Positions 46,924-59,276 of a stretch of DNA of 64,000 nt are shown in pieces. Within the stretch, counting starts at the first letter, position 1, and every line of letters begins with the position of its first letter. The stretch is from Mytilus edulis (Eukaryota > Mollusca > Bivalvia > Mytilida > Mytilidae): NCBI RefSeq assembly GCF_963676685.1, contig NC_092350.1, positions 38,964,873-39,028,872 on the forward strand, in the 5' to 3' direction. Made by a program: the position numbers and the translations under genes. Under the pieces are notes generated by a model. It had not been told where the DNA came from, searched no databases, and worked only from the letters and a program-made list of their open reading frames with translations.

Positions 46924-49900
46924 ATGGCGACTAAAGCAAGTGCTTTTACGTTCAGCACGTACAAAAACGGTAAGTTAGTGTATTTTTGCTGAAAGTGTTA
47001 CTTTGTATATTTGTAATAATCACATGGCAGATATTAGAAAATAGTGGTTATGCAGTGGAAATCGGTTATTATACAGAAAAGGAGGTTGAAGATGTAAACG
47101 GGATATAAACATGATAAAATTTAGGCACTGGCTACGGTTACATGGAAATGTAACAATAATAAAAATATTATTGTTACATTGGAGACTAATTGCCGGAATG
47201 CAAAGTTGGGTAAGGAACCGATTAATTACGAATGTAACAATAATTATTGAGGCTACGGTTACATTGCGTTATTGTTACATGAAAAACAGCAATGTACGCT
47301 AGATTTATTAAACTTAAATCTTCTATATAGTTTTGTTGCTTAATTCATTCATGTCTACTAAATAATACTTGTTATAATAATAAATAATAAATATTATTAT
47401 TCAACAAATGGTGTTTAAATAGTTTTAGGTATTAATGGATTTGATGTTCTTAAAGATACTACTTCAAATTAGTAGTGCCAAAGGCGAAAAATATAGTTCA
47501 ATGGATTGGTTTGTTGTTGAAAACTTGGGCTGAGAAAACTGTTCACTTTTAAGTATTTAACTGCACACCTATACTCGTATTACTGTCATTATACTTTGAA
47601 CAAAAGATGAAGAGATTCCTATTACCAATTTTGTTTGGGTGAAAAATTTAAAACTTGCATGGGATGCGTTTGAAACGAAACTGAAACAATATCAAGACAC
47701 AAATTTCATACAGCTATATACAAACGCACTTACCAAAAATTGATACATCAAAAGCAAAGTTTGCTAACTGTGAACTAACACTGTGCACTTCTGTATACAT
47801 GTATAAAATTGAGAATGGAAATGGGGAATGTGTCAAAGCGACAACAACCCGAACATAGAGCAGACAACAGCCGAAGGTCACCAATGGGTCTTCAATGTAG
47901 TGACAAACTCCCGCACCCGTCGGGGGCGTCCTTCAGCTGGCCCCTAAACAAATATGTATACTAGTTCAGTGATAATGGACGTCATACTAAACTCCGAATT
48001 ATACACAAGAAACTAACATTAAAAAATCACACAAGACTAACAAAGGCCATGCAAAGGCTCCTGACTTGAGAAAGGCGCAAAATTGCGGCGGGGTTAAACA
48101 TGTTTATGAGATCTCAACCCTCCCCTATACCTCTAGCCAATGTAGAAAAAACAAACGCACAACACTACGCATAGTAAAACTCAGTTAAAAAGAGATGTCC
48201 GAGTCCGATTTCAGAATCCATGGAGGACGTACTATAAAAAAATCAAAAAATTGTATATGTTATACTTGTATGTATTGTAAATATAAAATAATGTCTTCAA
48301 CTTTTATTATTTAGTACATATTACTAGTCCCATCAAACATAATTTACTGTTTTTCATGTAACAATAACGCAATGTAACCGTAGCCTCAATAATTATTGTT
48401 ACATTCGTAATTCATCGGTTCCTTATCCAACCATGCATTCCGGCATTTAGTCCCCAATGTAACAATAATATTTTTATTATTGTTACATTTCCATGTAACC
48501 GTAGCCAGTGCCTAAAATTTAATATCCATTTTATTTATGAGAAACTTATATAATCACAGCAAAAATCCTTATAGCCAAAATAAATGTAGATTGAAATTTT
48601 AAGGTATCAGGTCTTTTTGAACCCCTCATTGATCAGTCCCAAAAAACTTATTTGGTACGAGTTAACGTGGTACGAGTTTTTGGTGGAAAGAGTTAACTTG
48701 CTTCCATAAACAGATAATGGTTAATCATAAGAAATTGACAAGTAAAATTACATCACAATATTTTTCTTCAATATAAAAAAGAAGATGTGGTATGATTGCC
48801 AATGAGACACAAAAGACCAAAATGACACAGACATTAACAACTATAGGTCACCGTACGGCCTTCAACAATGAGCAAAGCCCATACCGCATAGTGAGCTATA
48901 AATGGCCCCATAAGACAATGTAAAACAATTCAAACGAGAAAACAAACAGCCTTATTTATATAAAAAAATGAACGAAAAACAAATATGTAACACATAAACA
49001 AACGACAACCACTGAATTACAGGCTCCTGACTTGGGACAGGCACATACTTAAATAATGTGGCGGGTTAAACACGTTAGTATACCTGAATTCATTGAAGTT
49101 TGCATGGCTTTCCTAGAACTTAGAAATAAATGCATTTAATAAGTCTTCAAGCTTAACCCCACAAGTCCTACAGCATTGGCTTGTAAAACTGCTTTCAGGA
49201 TTGTAAAATTCTTCTCTACAGCTAACAGAATAGACCAGTCCTGGGATTTGGTTTTCAGACAAATCTGTCATGTGACTTCCATCACCACGTGACAAAAATG
49301 TATGCATTGTCATTTCCAACACATGTTGAGCAAACGGGGGAAAAGTTTGATTTTATACTGCACCAAATATTTGGGAAATAAAAATTTAATCAGATGGTCA
49401 CCCTCCCTCAGTTGTACAGGGATCAGGATTATGTACTTACGGAACATATATTATTTCTATACTACCCTACAGAATGATGATTATGAAAGTTCTTGAAATT
49501 TTAAATGGAGCAGGAATACAGGTGTGCCTTCTATCTGCTAATTGATGTCATAAAGGTGTGCGAAATTGATGATCTTTTCCACTGAAAGACATGATTCCAA
49601 AAATGACGTATCCAACTTAATTTTTTTTTTAATTTGAGCTTCTGGCTTGTTGACTCAAAAGTTAAGCACAAAGGCTGTGTTATTTAATTGTGAATTTTAA
49701 TATATTTGTTTCCCTAATCAAAGAATTGGGTACACAGGTAAACATTTGTGGGACAAGGTCTGTCAATGCATGCACTCCTGTAGAAATGTAATCATGTCCT
49801 TCAAAATACATGTACACATAGTATGTGTATGTCAGGGAGTTTGGGGAGAAGGTGCAAAAGGCACAGAACTTTTTCTTATAATGTTTAGAATTAAAGTATT

Positions 49901-52900
49901 TTGATATGACTTAAACTATATATTTTTATTTTTCACATATAAAGGAGATCCACAAGATGATGATGACAGACCAAATGCTATGGGCAAATCACCACTTGGT
50001 TTAGCATGTACATATGGGCAGTTAGAAGAGGTTGAAAAACAACTAAAAGTAAGAATTTTACATCATGTGAATACCAAAAAAAAAATGTCTGAAAATCAAA
50101 GAATTAAGGCCAATATCAGTGGCTAAAGAAAAATATCAAGTTACTGTTTAACAATAACAACCTATTATCCAAAGCAAAACTATAATAAAAAAAACAATAT
50201 ACCAAACTCCCCAAAAATTTAAAAACTGAAAGTCCTGATAAAAAATGGCAAATTCAAAATCTCAAACACATCAAACAAATGGATAATATTTTTCACATTC
50301 CTGACTTGGTACCAGAATTGTAAAAAATAGTGGATGAAACCCAGTTTTATAGCTAGCTTAACCTCTCACTTGTATGACAGTTGCATAAAATTCCATAACT
50401 AATGTAAAAGTATATGTTGAATAACTTGTATCCTGATCACAATGAACTATAATTCTATAACTCTTTTTTATTCTAAGTGAGACTTACTTTAAATACATGT
50501 ATCATGTGTATTGTTATGAAACACTTTTAATATTACCTTCAGAAAAAAATAATTCTTCCATCTTTTTTATGCACCCGCTGTTAGTTAGACCCTTGTCCCT
50601 CTATATGTATGTCCCAAAAAGAGCTTCCGTTCTCTAAAATTCGCAGTCAAATTAGTAGATTGATTGTTTTTTATTGATTTATCTACTGTAATTGGGGACT
50701 TTGTTTGCATATAACTAGTTTATATGGTGTAAAAAATTGTTGAATTTATTAAGCTTGAAGCATCAGACCATCCATGAAAAGTTGCCCCACATTTTCATAA
50801 GTAAAAAATAAATATTTTTCCTCCATTAACCAAAATTGGTATCCACAAAAAATAATTTAATTTTGGATGTAACGCGTCTTCTGATTGGCTGACGTTATTT
50901 TGTTATCAACCCATAGACATAATTTAGTCATGTGACCATGACGTCATCAACGTTTTTCATGGTTTTCTACGGTTTAAAATGGAATTTAGAATTAAATTAT
51001 AAGCAATGATTGTAATATTTTCCCTATCTATTCGAAATAACATAAAAAATGTGGTGAACACTGTTAATTAACCCGCTACGCGTGTTATTCAGTGTGCACC
51101 AAATTTTTTTATGTTATTTCTTCATAGACAGAAAAAATATTACAGTCATTCCTTAAATAAAATCCACAGTAATAATCTAATAAAAATGAATGATCTATCT
51201 GTGTATCCCATTTTTTCAGGCAGGAGCTAATCCTTTAGATAAGAGTGTAAATGGTAGAACAGCTCTACATGATGTTGTTGTTGGAGGATATAAAGACTGT
51301 TTAAAACTCCTGCTAGACTACACAGCAGAGGTCAATATCAGGGACAGGGATGGAATGACACCAGGACATGTGGCAGCTTTTAATGGAGAACTTGGATGTA
51401 TCAAAATTTTACAAGATAGAGGTTAATATAGCTACTGTTGAAAATGTTTTTTAGTTTTATGAAATTGTACAGTACATGTAAGGTACAATATTCTTGGAAA
51501 GAGGAGGAGGGCAATTTTTTTCCAGTTTGAAGATCTGTTGCTATGCTTGTTCATTTTTTCCAACTTTTTGCTGTTGATGCCATCATTTTGTGTTGCAGAA
51601 TATTTCTATTGATCCTGTCTTGTGCAATTTTATTTACTTTTGGTTCCGGAAAACAAATTGTCATCCACCACTTTGTCCACTTACACACTGTTAACACATC
51701 ATTTCAAACATTTGAATTATGTTTGTGGAGGTTAAGATTTTTACTAATTACATTGTTTCCCTATGATTAACATTTAAATCTGTTTGAAAATATAAGTAAT
51801 TTAAATATATTGCAGGTGGCAGTTTAGTATCAGAAGATAGGAAGGGGAGACAAATAGCCCATTATGCTTCCATGAGAAATCATAAAAAGATTCTACAGTA
51901 TTTATTTGATCAGCGAGTAGACTTAGATTGTCGTTGTCATCTAGATAAAACTCCAGTTCATTATGCTGCCCAACATGGTGGTATGTTTTAATTGACATTT
52001 CATATACAAAAAAATGCCTTGTCATATGCTTTAGAACTTTTTTATATATACAGTAAACAAGTATATAAAGGTAGCCATCAATACCACTGACAACTGATCT
52101 TATGAGAGAAATAATGGTTTTGAAGTGCATTGCTTTTGTTATAGTGAAAAAAGAACAGGTTGATAATAAGAAAGGTTTTTTGCTAAATAGAAGTGACTTT
52201 ACAATAGGTTTGACAGTTACCCATTGGGAGACTCAGAGTGACATTTAGATTTATTGTGAGCTACATGTATCAACATGTCTATTGTTCCATCTGTTCAATG
52301 TAAACATGGCACATCTTATATTTAAGTATATCAGATTTCATTTATAACAATAAGGAGATGTGTAATGATTGCCAAAAAGATAACTATCTAGCTACCAAGG
52401 TTCAAATGAAGTGGATGTAAGCAATTACATGCAACTGTACAGTCTTCAACCCATATCGTATAGTCTGCTATAAAAGGCCCTGACATGAAAAGTATGATAA
52501 TAATTAACAATAACAAGTCTGATTATCCTGTACAATTTTGATACTTTATTTTTTATATTATTGTTCAAAAGATTAGGTCTTTGAAAAAGTGACAGTCATT
52601 AACATGTTAATTACATACTGTAGCATGTACTCCTTTGAAGTTTCATAGAATGATGATAAGAATAGAATATTTGAAAATTTCTATACTTTTTGAAGCGTTA
52701 TACTGTTGTTCTTTGAGACTTAAATTTGACTTTGACTGCTCCAATATTCTTGAAGAATGAAGAAAAAGGCTGACCAATTTTTTGGTATCTTTCTTTTTTA
52801 TTATTCATAAGATTTGAGAGTTTTTCTTGTTGAGGAATAATTAATCATTATGTTGGTAAATTAAAAAAAAAAAGTTAAGGGAAATTTATTGTTTGTCCTT

Positions 52901-55900
52901 TTAATTTTTAGCTATGGTGTTGTCAGTTTATTTTCGATTTATGAGTTTGTCTGTCCCTCTGGTATCTTTTGTTCCTCTTTTATTTCTTATTTTCTTATTT
53001 TTGACTCATAAGTATGGCTAGATTTTAAACTTTTTAAAATTAAAACTAATAATATACAATGTAATCTGATTAAAATATTAAAAAGTTTGTGACCTGCTTT
53101 ACATAGAATGTTTTCAATAAAATCGTACACAATGCATAATAATTAGAAATGAGCAAATAATTTAGAAATGTTTTTTTTTGGCAAACCAAGTCAGAGAATT
53201 ATTATATTCTTTTCATGTTTTAGCTTTGGATTCAGTGATTTTATTAGTACAGAGAGATTGTGATATAACTATAGCAGATAATAATGGGTACTTGCCAGCC
53301 CACCATGCAGCTAAACATAACAAAGTGGACTGTTTAAGGTTCTTAGTCAAACAGGGAACACCATTAGAGGCTACACAATCTGATGGAAAAAGTCTTGCAC
53401 ATGTAGTAAGTCAAACATTCAAATAAATACAACCTAATGATGAAATACAAAAATAAGAAGAAGTGGTATGATTGCAAATGAGACAACTATCCACCAAAGT
53501 CTGGCATATCTGGTTAAGTCAGATAAACAGAGAACAGTCTGGCTTATATCACATAGCTAAATTAAATAAACAGTTAGCATTGACAAAAGATGCACAATCT
53601 GATGGTAAAAGTATATGGCACACATATGTAAATTAACAAAAATACTAAACTCCCAACAGCATAAATTCAAAACAGAAAGTCCATTATCAAATGACAAAAT
53701 TAAAAACTCAAAAACATCAAAAACTTTCATATTCCTGACTATGGTATAGGCATTTCCTTATTTGAAATCAAACAGTCCAATAAAAAAGGGACATAATCTG
53801 AAGGAAAAAGTGTGCCACATGTGGTACATGTATTTACTTATGGTCTTGCCTTAATAAGTTTATCTGTTCATTGATTGTTTAGTGGCAAACATGTTTTTGC
53901 ATATTCTACCAAGGATGAAAACCAATTATTCAATATATATGTGATAATCAGTTAGATTTTAATAATTTGTTTGAGGTGGGAAGGCATCCACCATTCTCCC
54001 AGCACAGGATCACCTTAAGAATTAATTAAGTTAATATGGGAAGTAACTCTCATGCAATTTGTATTACATTATATGAAGTGAGTTAAAACTGCATATGTAT
54101 GTCCACATTTCATATAAATTTATGTTAAGGTTCTTGTACATTGTAGTTAAAGAAATATGTATCTTTTACATTTTTTACAGGCAGCCCAGTTTGGAGCATT
54201 AGATGTGGTGCATTGGTTGTTTGATAAAGGAGCAAACCCAAATCAGCAAGATCGTAAGTCTTCACAGTGAAATAATATAAGTACTATTTAATGCCATATC
54301 TTAAGTTTTCATAGTGAACTAAAATAACTATAATGTATTGCCATCCTTTTTTTTAGTGCATAAAAATGTTTACAAAGATTAATAAAATAATAATCACACT
54401 GACTCATTTAGAGCATGCATGACAATTAAATTATGTAAATTATTGGAAGTTTTGTCATTTCTCTGAGCTTAGAATTTTCAAAATTAATAAATAATTTTAT
54501 TAAGTAATTAATTTAACTGTCGAAAATTATATTTTATTCAATTGGATAAAATATTAAAGTGTGCTGAAACTTCAAATATTAATTTGATTTTTTCCTTATA
54601 GATTTTGGTAATACACCTGGTCATTATGCCTGTGAAGGAGGAAAACCTGAATGTTTAAGTTGTTACATATTTCATGGAGGTGAAATAGACATACAGAACA
54701 TAAAAGGAGACACACCCCTAGATTCTGCTAAAAAGTCTGGCCATCCATTACTGATGGAGAAAGCATGTAAGATTTAAAATGAGATTCATGTATTTAATGT
54801 AAATAATGATTCAAAATGGGTTAAAAACTCTAAAAAACTATATTTAATATTTTGTGGTTTTGAAATGAAAATAAATTTCTATTTTGCTGGATAACTTCGG
54901 CCTGATATAAAGATAAGGAGATGGGGTATGATTACCAATGAAACAACTATCCACCAAGGACCAAATGATATGGATGTAAGCAATTATATCTAATTTCATG
55001 TTCATTTTTGGTCCACAGAAGTAATCACATTTAGCAAATTGAATTAAACATAAATCTCATAGTGATATTAAGTTTAAACTTGATATTAATCGATATTAAG
55101 AAAAATATTTTTAATTGCCTTTGAATATTTTTGTTTTTGTAAACTATGCCATGCTTTTTGGTTTTGGCAATTTTGGCAGTGACATAGAAATGTCTTTAAA
55201 CCCTTTCCCAATATATTATATTTAATGACAAAATTACAAACCATATAGCAATAAGACACTCTTGATAATACAAAATTACTGATAAAAAAAACATTAGCCA
55301 TGACAGAGTGGAAAATAACAGTGAAATTTATAAGATACTTCCAGGTAATCAAATACTGAATAGGTACTGAAAATTCAAAGAACTTCCTCCATAAACATGT
55401 ACCAACAAACAGATTATATTTTTTATTTTATTTATTTTTGTCCAGTGACAAGAGAGAAGCCCTGTGATACCTGTTACAAGAAACATAAAAAAGTAGAATG
55501 GGATAGATCACATCCTCTGGCTCCAGTAGAGAGACAACTGACCACGGCAAAGTCTGTAGCATATAAAAATCCTGTTCCAAACCAAGAGTAAGTTTTAAAA
55601 TACAGTATACTTACGTGTCCTCTCGTATGCTGTGTTTTAATTATTATTCATAGCATATCATTTTTGGTTGATTTCTTGGGTATAAATATGTTCTGATTGA
55701 CACAATTTGTGCAAGAGATACTTCCCTTTAGTTTTGTTGCATGTTGGAAGTATAAGTGTATATTTTATTCATAGGTCAGCCATATTCAATTTGTTTAACT
55801 CTGACTGCAAGACTTTAGAATCTGTTGTATTCTGAACAATTTGAATTTCTTTTAGCCTAATGCTCTCGCTTGATTCAATCTTATAAGGGTATTTTATTCA

Positions 55901-56318
55901 AATTCTTTGTATGGCATGTTTTAATTTGTTTCGTCAAATAGGAAAATCAACCATTTGTTTTGATGAAAAGGGCCTGTATATGAGCTTTAGCAGTATTTTG
56001 TTATATTTAATCTATTTAGGATGTAAGGAATTGTACAATTATTTTAAGAATTTTTAAACAGTGCAATTTTTTTTTTAAATGTTCCTATATAAGAATCTTT
56101 TATTTATCAATTCAAATTAAAATAAATATCTTCTATCAATTAGGAGAGAACCTACACAGCTACAGATCAACTTAAAGAAAAGAGAGAAAAGATTAGAGAA
56201 GTTACTTCCTAAAAAGACAGGTCCTGAACGTGATGTGGGAGCTAAGTATTTTGGAGAATTTTTAGATCCACTTGATGTGTTCGCCTATAAATCAACAGAG
56301 GATGCCATTAGATTTTAA
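46924..56318 (+). CDS. Ankyrin-repeat protein, 9 coding exons, 417 residues
   Basis: Exons: 46924-46969, 49945-50048, 51220-51421, 51816-51980, 53224-53405, 54181-54253, 54602-54766, 55446-55587, 56144-56318; all AG/GT with matching phases (1254 bp). After a short N-terminus (MATKASAF) and an acidic stretch come eight full ankyrin repeats and one partial (residues about 27-325), recognisable by signatures such as GRTALHD, GMTPGHVAAFNGE, DKTPVHYAAQHG, GYLPAHHAAKHN, GKSLAHVAAQFG, GNTPGHYACEGG and GDTPLDSAKKSG. The C-terminal 90 residues hold a CDTCYKKHK motif, a basic segment (INLKKREKRLEKLLPKK) and end in EDAIRF. No membrane segment. Ankyrin repeats bind partner proteins; the partner is not known. 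I did not match it to a named vertebrate ANKRD protein. The start ATG has a good context (AACAATGGC) and is followed at once by a donor site; an upstream coding exon is not excluded. Confidence 0.85.
47124..48512. mobile_element. Mutator-like (MULE-type) non-autonomous transposon in intron 1
   Basis: The ends are 166-bp inverted repeats (47124-47289 and 48347-48512) starting GGCACTGGCTACGGTTACAT, about 93% alike by eye. An exact 9-bp duplication, TAAAATTTA, flanks the element at 47115-47123 and 48513-48521. Long inverted repeats with a 9-bp duplication are typical of the Mutator superfamily. The arms contain internal palindromes built on AATGTAACAATAAT. There is no transposase; the interior carries another dispersed repeat (47803-48185). 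Confidence 0.9.
47803..48185 (+). repeat. Dispersed repeat nested in the Mutator-like element
   Basis: Starts TAAAATTGAGAATGGAAATG and GGGAATGTGTCAAAGCGACA; contains CGTCGGGGGCGTCCTTCAGC, TAGTTCAGTGATAATGGACG and GGCGGGGTTAAACATG. Reverse or partial copies lie at 17993-18177 and 37186-37345. Confidence 0.75.
48519..48650 (+). repeat. Duplicated segment, copy 2 (pairs with 46118-46455)
   Basis: Carries AATATCCATTTTATTTATGA and then AAAAATCCTTATAGCCAAAA to CAGTCCCAAAAAAC, with an uninterrupted TATCAGGTC where copy 1 has the hAT5-like insertion. Confidence 0.8.
48778..49085 (+). repeat. Full-length copy of the GGTATGATTGCC dispersed family
   Basis: AAGAAGATGTGGTATGATTG, CAATGAGACACAAAAGACC, ACAACTATAGGTCACCGTAC, GGCCTTCAACAATGAGCAAA, GCCCATACCGCATAGTGAGC, CAAACGAGAAAACAAACAGC, CTCCTGACTTGGGACAGGCA and GTGGCGGGTTAAACACG. 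This is the least diverged copy in the window and the reference for the other fragments. No coding frame; how it spreads is unknown. Confidence 0.8.
50165..50385 (+). repeat. Dispersed repeat in ankyrin-gene intron 2
   Basis: ATACCAAACTCCCCAAAAAT, AAAACTGAAAGTCCTGATAA, CAAACACATCAAACAAATGG, CACATTCCTGACTTGGTACC and CCTCTCACTTGTATGACAG. Other copies at 53630-53775 and, reversed, at 14800-15030. Confidence 0.65.
50871..51156 (+). mobile_element. Dispersed element with a foldback right half, next to exon 3
   Basis: The left half has AACGCGTCTTCTGATTGGCT, CATAGACATAATTTAGTCAT and GTGACCATGACGTCATCAAC, words I recall from bivalve repeats. The right half is an imperfect palindrome: AAGCAATGATTGTAATATTT to CACTG (51001-51063) pairs with CAGTG to AAATATTACAGTCATTCCTT (51090-51155). 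It ends about 65 bp before the exon 3 acceptor. Confidence 0.65.
52353..52510 (+). repeat. Diverged GGTATGATTGCC-family copy in intron 4
   Basis: AAGGAGATGTGTAATGATTG, CCAAAAAGATAACTATCTAG, CAACTGTACAGTCTTCAACC, CATATCGTATAGTCTGCTAT and AAAAGGCCCTGACATGAAAA follow the reference copy in order. Confidence 0.65.
53452..53775 (+). repeat. Two dispersed repeat fragments in intron 5
   Basis: 53452-53545: AAGAAGAAGTGGTATGATTG, CAAATGAGACAACTATCCAC. 53630-53775: ATACTAAACTCCCAACAGCA, AAAACAGAAAGTCC, CATATTCCTGACTATGG, as in 50165-50385. Confidence 0.65.
54910..54985 (+). repeat. Short GGTATGATTGCC-family fragment in intron 7
   Basis: ATAAGGAGATGGGGTATGAT, TACCAATGAAACAACTATCC, ACCAAGGACCAAATGATATG. 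Confidence 0.7.
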
Positions 56319-56794
56319 CCTGTGAATTATACAAATTGATCTTTCCACATGCTCCAAAACTTCATCTTAAGACATTTCTTTTGTATAGCATGCATGCTTC
56401 ATACCTGAATTTGAAGGGGGAAAGTTGAGATATTAGTTGCAGGTAATAATATATCATAAATCTTTTTCATCTATGAAATTCTGCTAAAATCAATTAATTT
56501 CTGTTATTTGTGCCTAGAATTCATGGAAAGTTTATTATTGATGTTATATTGACCATTTATCTACTGAAATCTATTCATTTCTGTTATCTGTACCTAGAAA
56601 ACTATAAAGGACTCATCATTGTTATTATAGTGACTGTCACAGTTGTTTTGTGTACATTTTGCATGTAAATGAGTGTTGATCACAATTTGTTGTGAATGTT
56701 CACTGAAAAAGGTTGTAAATTGTTTAATTTTATTGAAAAACCTTATCATTTGTCATAAAAAATTACATTGCCCAGATAAATTCATTATTATTTT
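56319..56794 (+). other. 3' region of the ankyrin gene
   Basis: AT-rich sequence after the stop codon with two similar segments (TCTACTGAAATC and TTTCTGTTAT(C/T)TGT(A/G)CCTAGAA, near 56490-56520 and 56560-56600). No clear polyadenylation signal before the next repeat. Confidence 0.35.
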
Positions 56795-57460
56795 TATGCC
56801 CCACCTACGATAGTAGAGGGGCATTATGTTTTCTGGTCTGTGCGTCCGTCCGTCTGTTCGTCCGTCCGTCTGTTCTTCGTCCGTCCGTCTGTCCCGCTTC
56901 AGGTTAAAGTTTTTGGTCGAGGTAGTTTTTGATGAAGTTGAAGTCCAATCAACTTGAAACTTACCGGTAGTATACATGTGCCCTATGATATGATCTTTCT
57001 AATTTAAATGCCAAATTAGAGTTTTGACCCCAATTTTACAGTTCACTGAACATAGAAAATGATAGTGCAAATTTCAGGTTAAAGTTTTTGGCTTCAGGTT
57101 AAAGTTTTTGGTCAAGGTAGTTTTGGATGAAGTTGAAGTCCAATCAACTTGAAACTTAGTATACATGTGCCCTTAATATGATCTTTCTAATTTAAATGCC
57201 AAATTAGAGTTTTGACCCCAATTTTACGGTTCACTGAACAAAGAAAATGATAGTGCAAATTTCAGGTTAAAGTTTTTGGTCAAGGTAGTTTTTGATAAAG
57301 TAGAAGTCCAATCAACTTGAAACTTAGTATACATGTTCCCTTTGATAAGATCATTCTAATTTTAATGCCAAATTAGAGAATTTATTCCAATTTCACAGTC
57401 CTTTAAACATAGAAAATGATAGTGCGAGTGGGGCATCCGTGTACTGTGGACACATTCTTG
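56795..57460 (+). repeat. ATGCCCCACCTACGATAG repeat with three to four tandem units
   Basis: A GTCCGTCCG-rich head is followed by tandem units of about 170 bp (CAGGTTAAAGTTTTTGGTC, GAAGTCCAATCAACTTGAAA, TCTAATTTAAATGCCAAATT, GAAAATGATAGTGCAAATTT), one of them shortened. It ends GTGGGGCATCCGTGTACTGT. A truncated copy lies at 6276-6391. Confidence 0.85.
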
Positions 57461-58672
57461 TTTAACCATAGATTCATATTATTTGTTATTTTATATAAAT
57501 GTGATAATTTTATTACTCTATTGTCAATAATAATTTTCTACAAATGTGATAATTTTTGTTGATATAATTAACCAATGCCATTTTATGTTTTATACAACTG
57601 CTGACTTTTTTTTATATATTTTAATTACTATCAAGTAAATATAAAAGTTTTGTACATCCATGTCAATTGGTCACTCATTGTCAATATCCAATTTTTATAG
57701 AAATTATCAGCTATTTTAAAATTCATTTTGGAAATTAATTAGAAAAGCATGTCTTCATGTGTATGAACAAATGGATGTATATGATATATAAAATGGATAG
57801 AAAGTTTTATGCCAGGTCACTTTCAACTCTCTTTCATCTTTTTAGATTATCAACATGTTAAAAGGCAATCATTAATAATTTACAATTCAAAACTTCAATT
57901 TCTAAAAGTCTTTTGAGGAAATAACAAAAAAGACAGTACTTAGTTCTAAATCATGCTGAACACAACTTTTTTGAGATTTTCTTCCAAATTATTTCCCCTG
58001 AAGTCAATTTAAAAATTATAAGTTTACTTTGCATATTTTTGTATCTGCATATTATTCTTTTAATATATGTTATTTTGTTTATCACTTTGTTGTTGTATTT
58101 TGAATAAAATATTTTTATTACATGTATTTCATTTGTTTATTTATAATCTTTTCGAAGGGTTATATAAACTTGTCTTTTGTGATGGAAGCATATTTTCGCC
58201 CCATCAATATCTAGTTGAAGAAGCAGTCGTTATTCTGCTTTTGATAATACAAGAGTGCCAGAGAAACTGAGAACTTTATTAAACATGAAAAATCTCAGCA
58301 CTTACGTGTATCCATTTATCTGAAAAAAAGAAAGTATCCAATTAAATGGATTACGTTAGTTTGTTGACTTATTTTAGGATGTTACTGCTTGAATGCAAAG
58401 TACATGTAGCTGCCAGAAATTATGCCTGCTTTATTTTTGGAATTCCATCCAATTCTAAGAGATCATTATTTTACTTGTGAATATTTTATGTGATTTTAGG
58501 AGTGAATTTTAGGTATACCCTTACAAACCTTTAAATTAATTTAAACCTGTGTGTTAAAGCATTTTTTTTGTTACAGTCACTATATAGACATATATATTTG
58601 ATACATTGGCATGTTGACCTGAAATTTTAGATTTTTATAACTTAACTGCCAAGGACTTGTTGTCCTTCATTG
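57461..58672. other. AT-rich spacer
   Basis: No gene recognised. An AATAAA at about 58101 could be a distal polyadenylation signal of the ankyrin gene, but the intervening repeat makes this doubtful. Confidence 0.3.
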
Positions 58673-58930
58673 AGGAGCCTTGTCGGCCGAGTGATCTAAG
58701 TAGTCTAACTACTATATCACTAGCCTGTCAAAACTGAGGTTGTGAGTTCGAATCCCACAAGGGTCAGGTGTGCTAGACTCAAATCTTGATTTACTAGGAT
58801 TGTCAGTTTTTAAACCAAAGGTCATGGTTCTTTCTCTCTTGGTACCATGGCTTCCTCCACCAAAACAATTTTAACTGCCATGAAATAGCACAAGGGTATT
58901 GAAAGTGGTATTAAATACCAATCAATCAAA
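58673..58930 (+). mobile_element. tRNA-derived SINE, copy 2
   Basis: The head resembles a tRNA: a CCTTGT / ACAAGG acceptor-like pair, an A-box-like region GTCGGCCGAGTGATCTAAG and a B box GTGAGTTCGAATCCCAC at about 58742-58758. A body with GGTTCTTTCTCTCTTGGTAC, CATGGCTTCCTCCACC and TTAACTGCCATGAAATAGC follows, then a tail CCAATCAATCAAATG. The body is shared with 44261-44370. The anticodon region is oversized, so this is not a working tRNA gene. Confidence 0.75.
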
Positions 58931-59276
58931 TGAAATCCCTTAGTGTTAAATTTTACTTGAAATCTAATTCATCAGCACTGACTTGACTTTGTTCTGTAAT
59001 AATACAAAATCTGTATACACATGAAATATTTGCCATCTGACATTACATAACCAACAATATTTACATTACTGTTTGACCAGCATCTTTAAATGGATAATCA
59101 AATTTATTACATGTATATCCAAATATATGTAATATATAAAGATAATTAACACTTGATTGAGACAATTGCTTAGCTCATTGTGGAAGGCCATAGGGTGATC
59201 TACAGTTGTTAATTTCTGTGTTATTTGGTCTCTTTGAAAGAGTTGTTTCATTGGCGATCAAACTACATCATTTTTG
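58931..59276. other. Spacer with a reversed GGTATGATTGCC-family fragment
   Basis: At about 59185-59265, ATAGGGTGATCTACAGTTGT, TAATTTCTGTGTTATTTGGT and AAGAGTTGTTTCATTGGCGA are the reverse of the left end of that family. Nothing else seen. Confidence 0.5.

Noticed and set aside
58673-58760. Possible functional tRNA gene
   Set aside because: A and B boxes are present, but the anticodon region is too long and the sequence continues into a SINE body with a repeated tail shared with 44261-44370.
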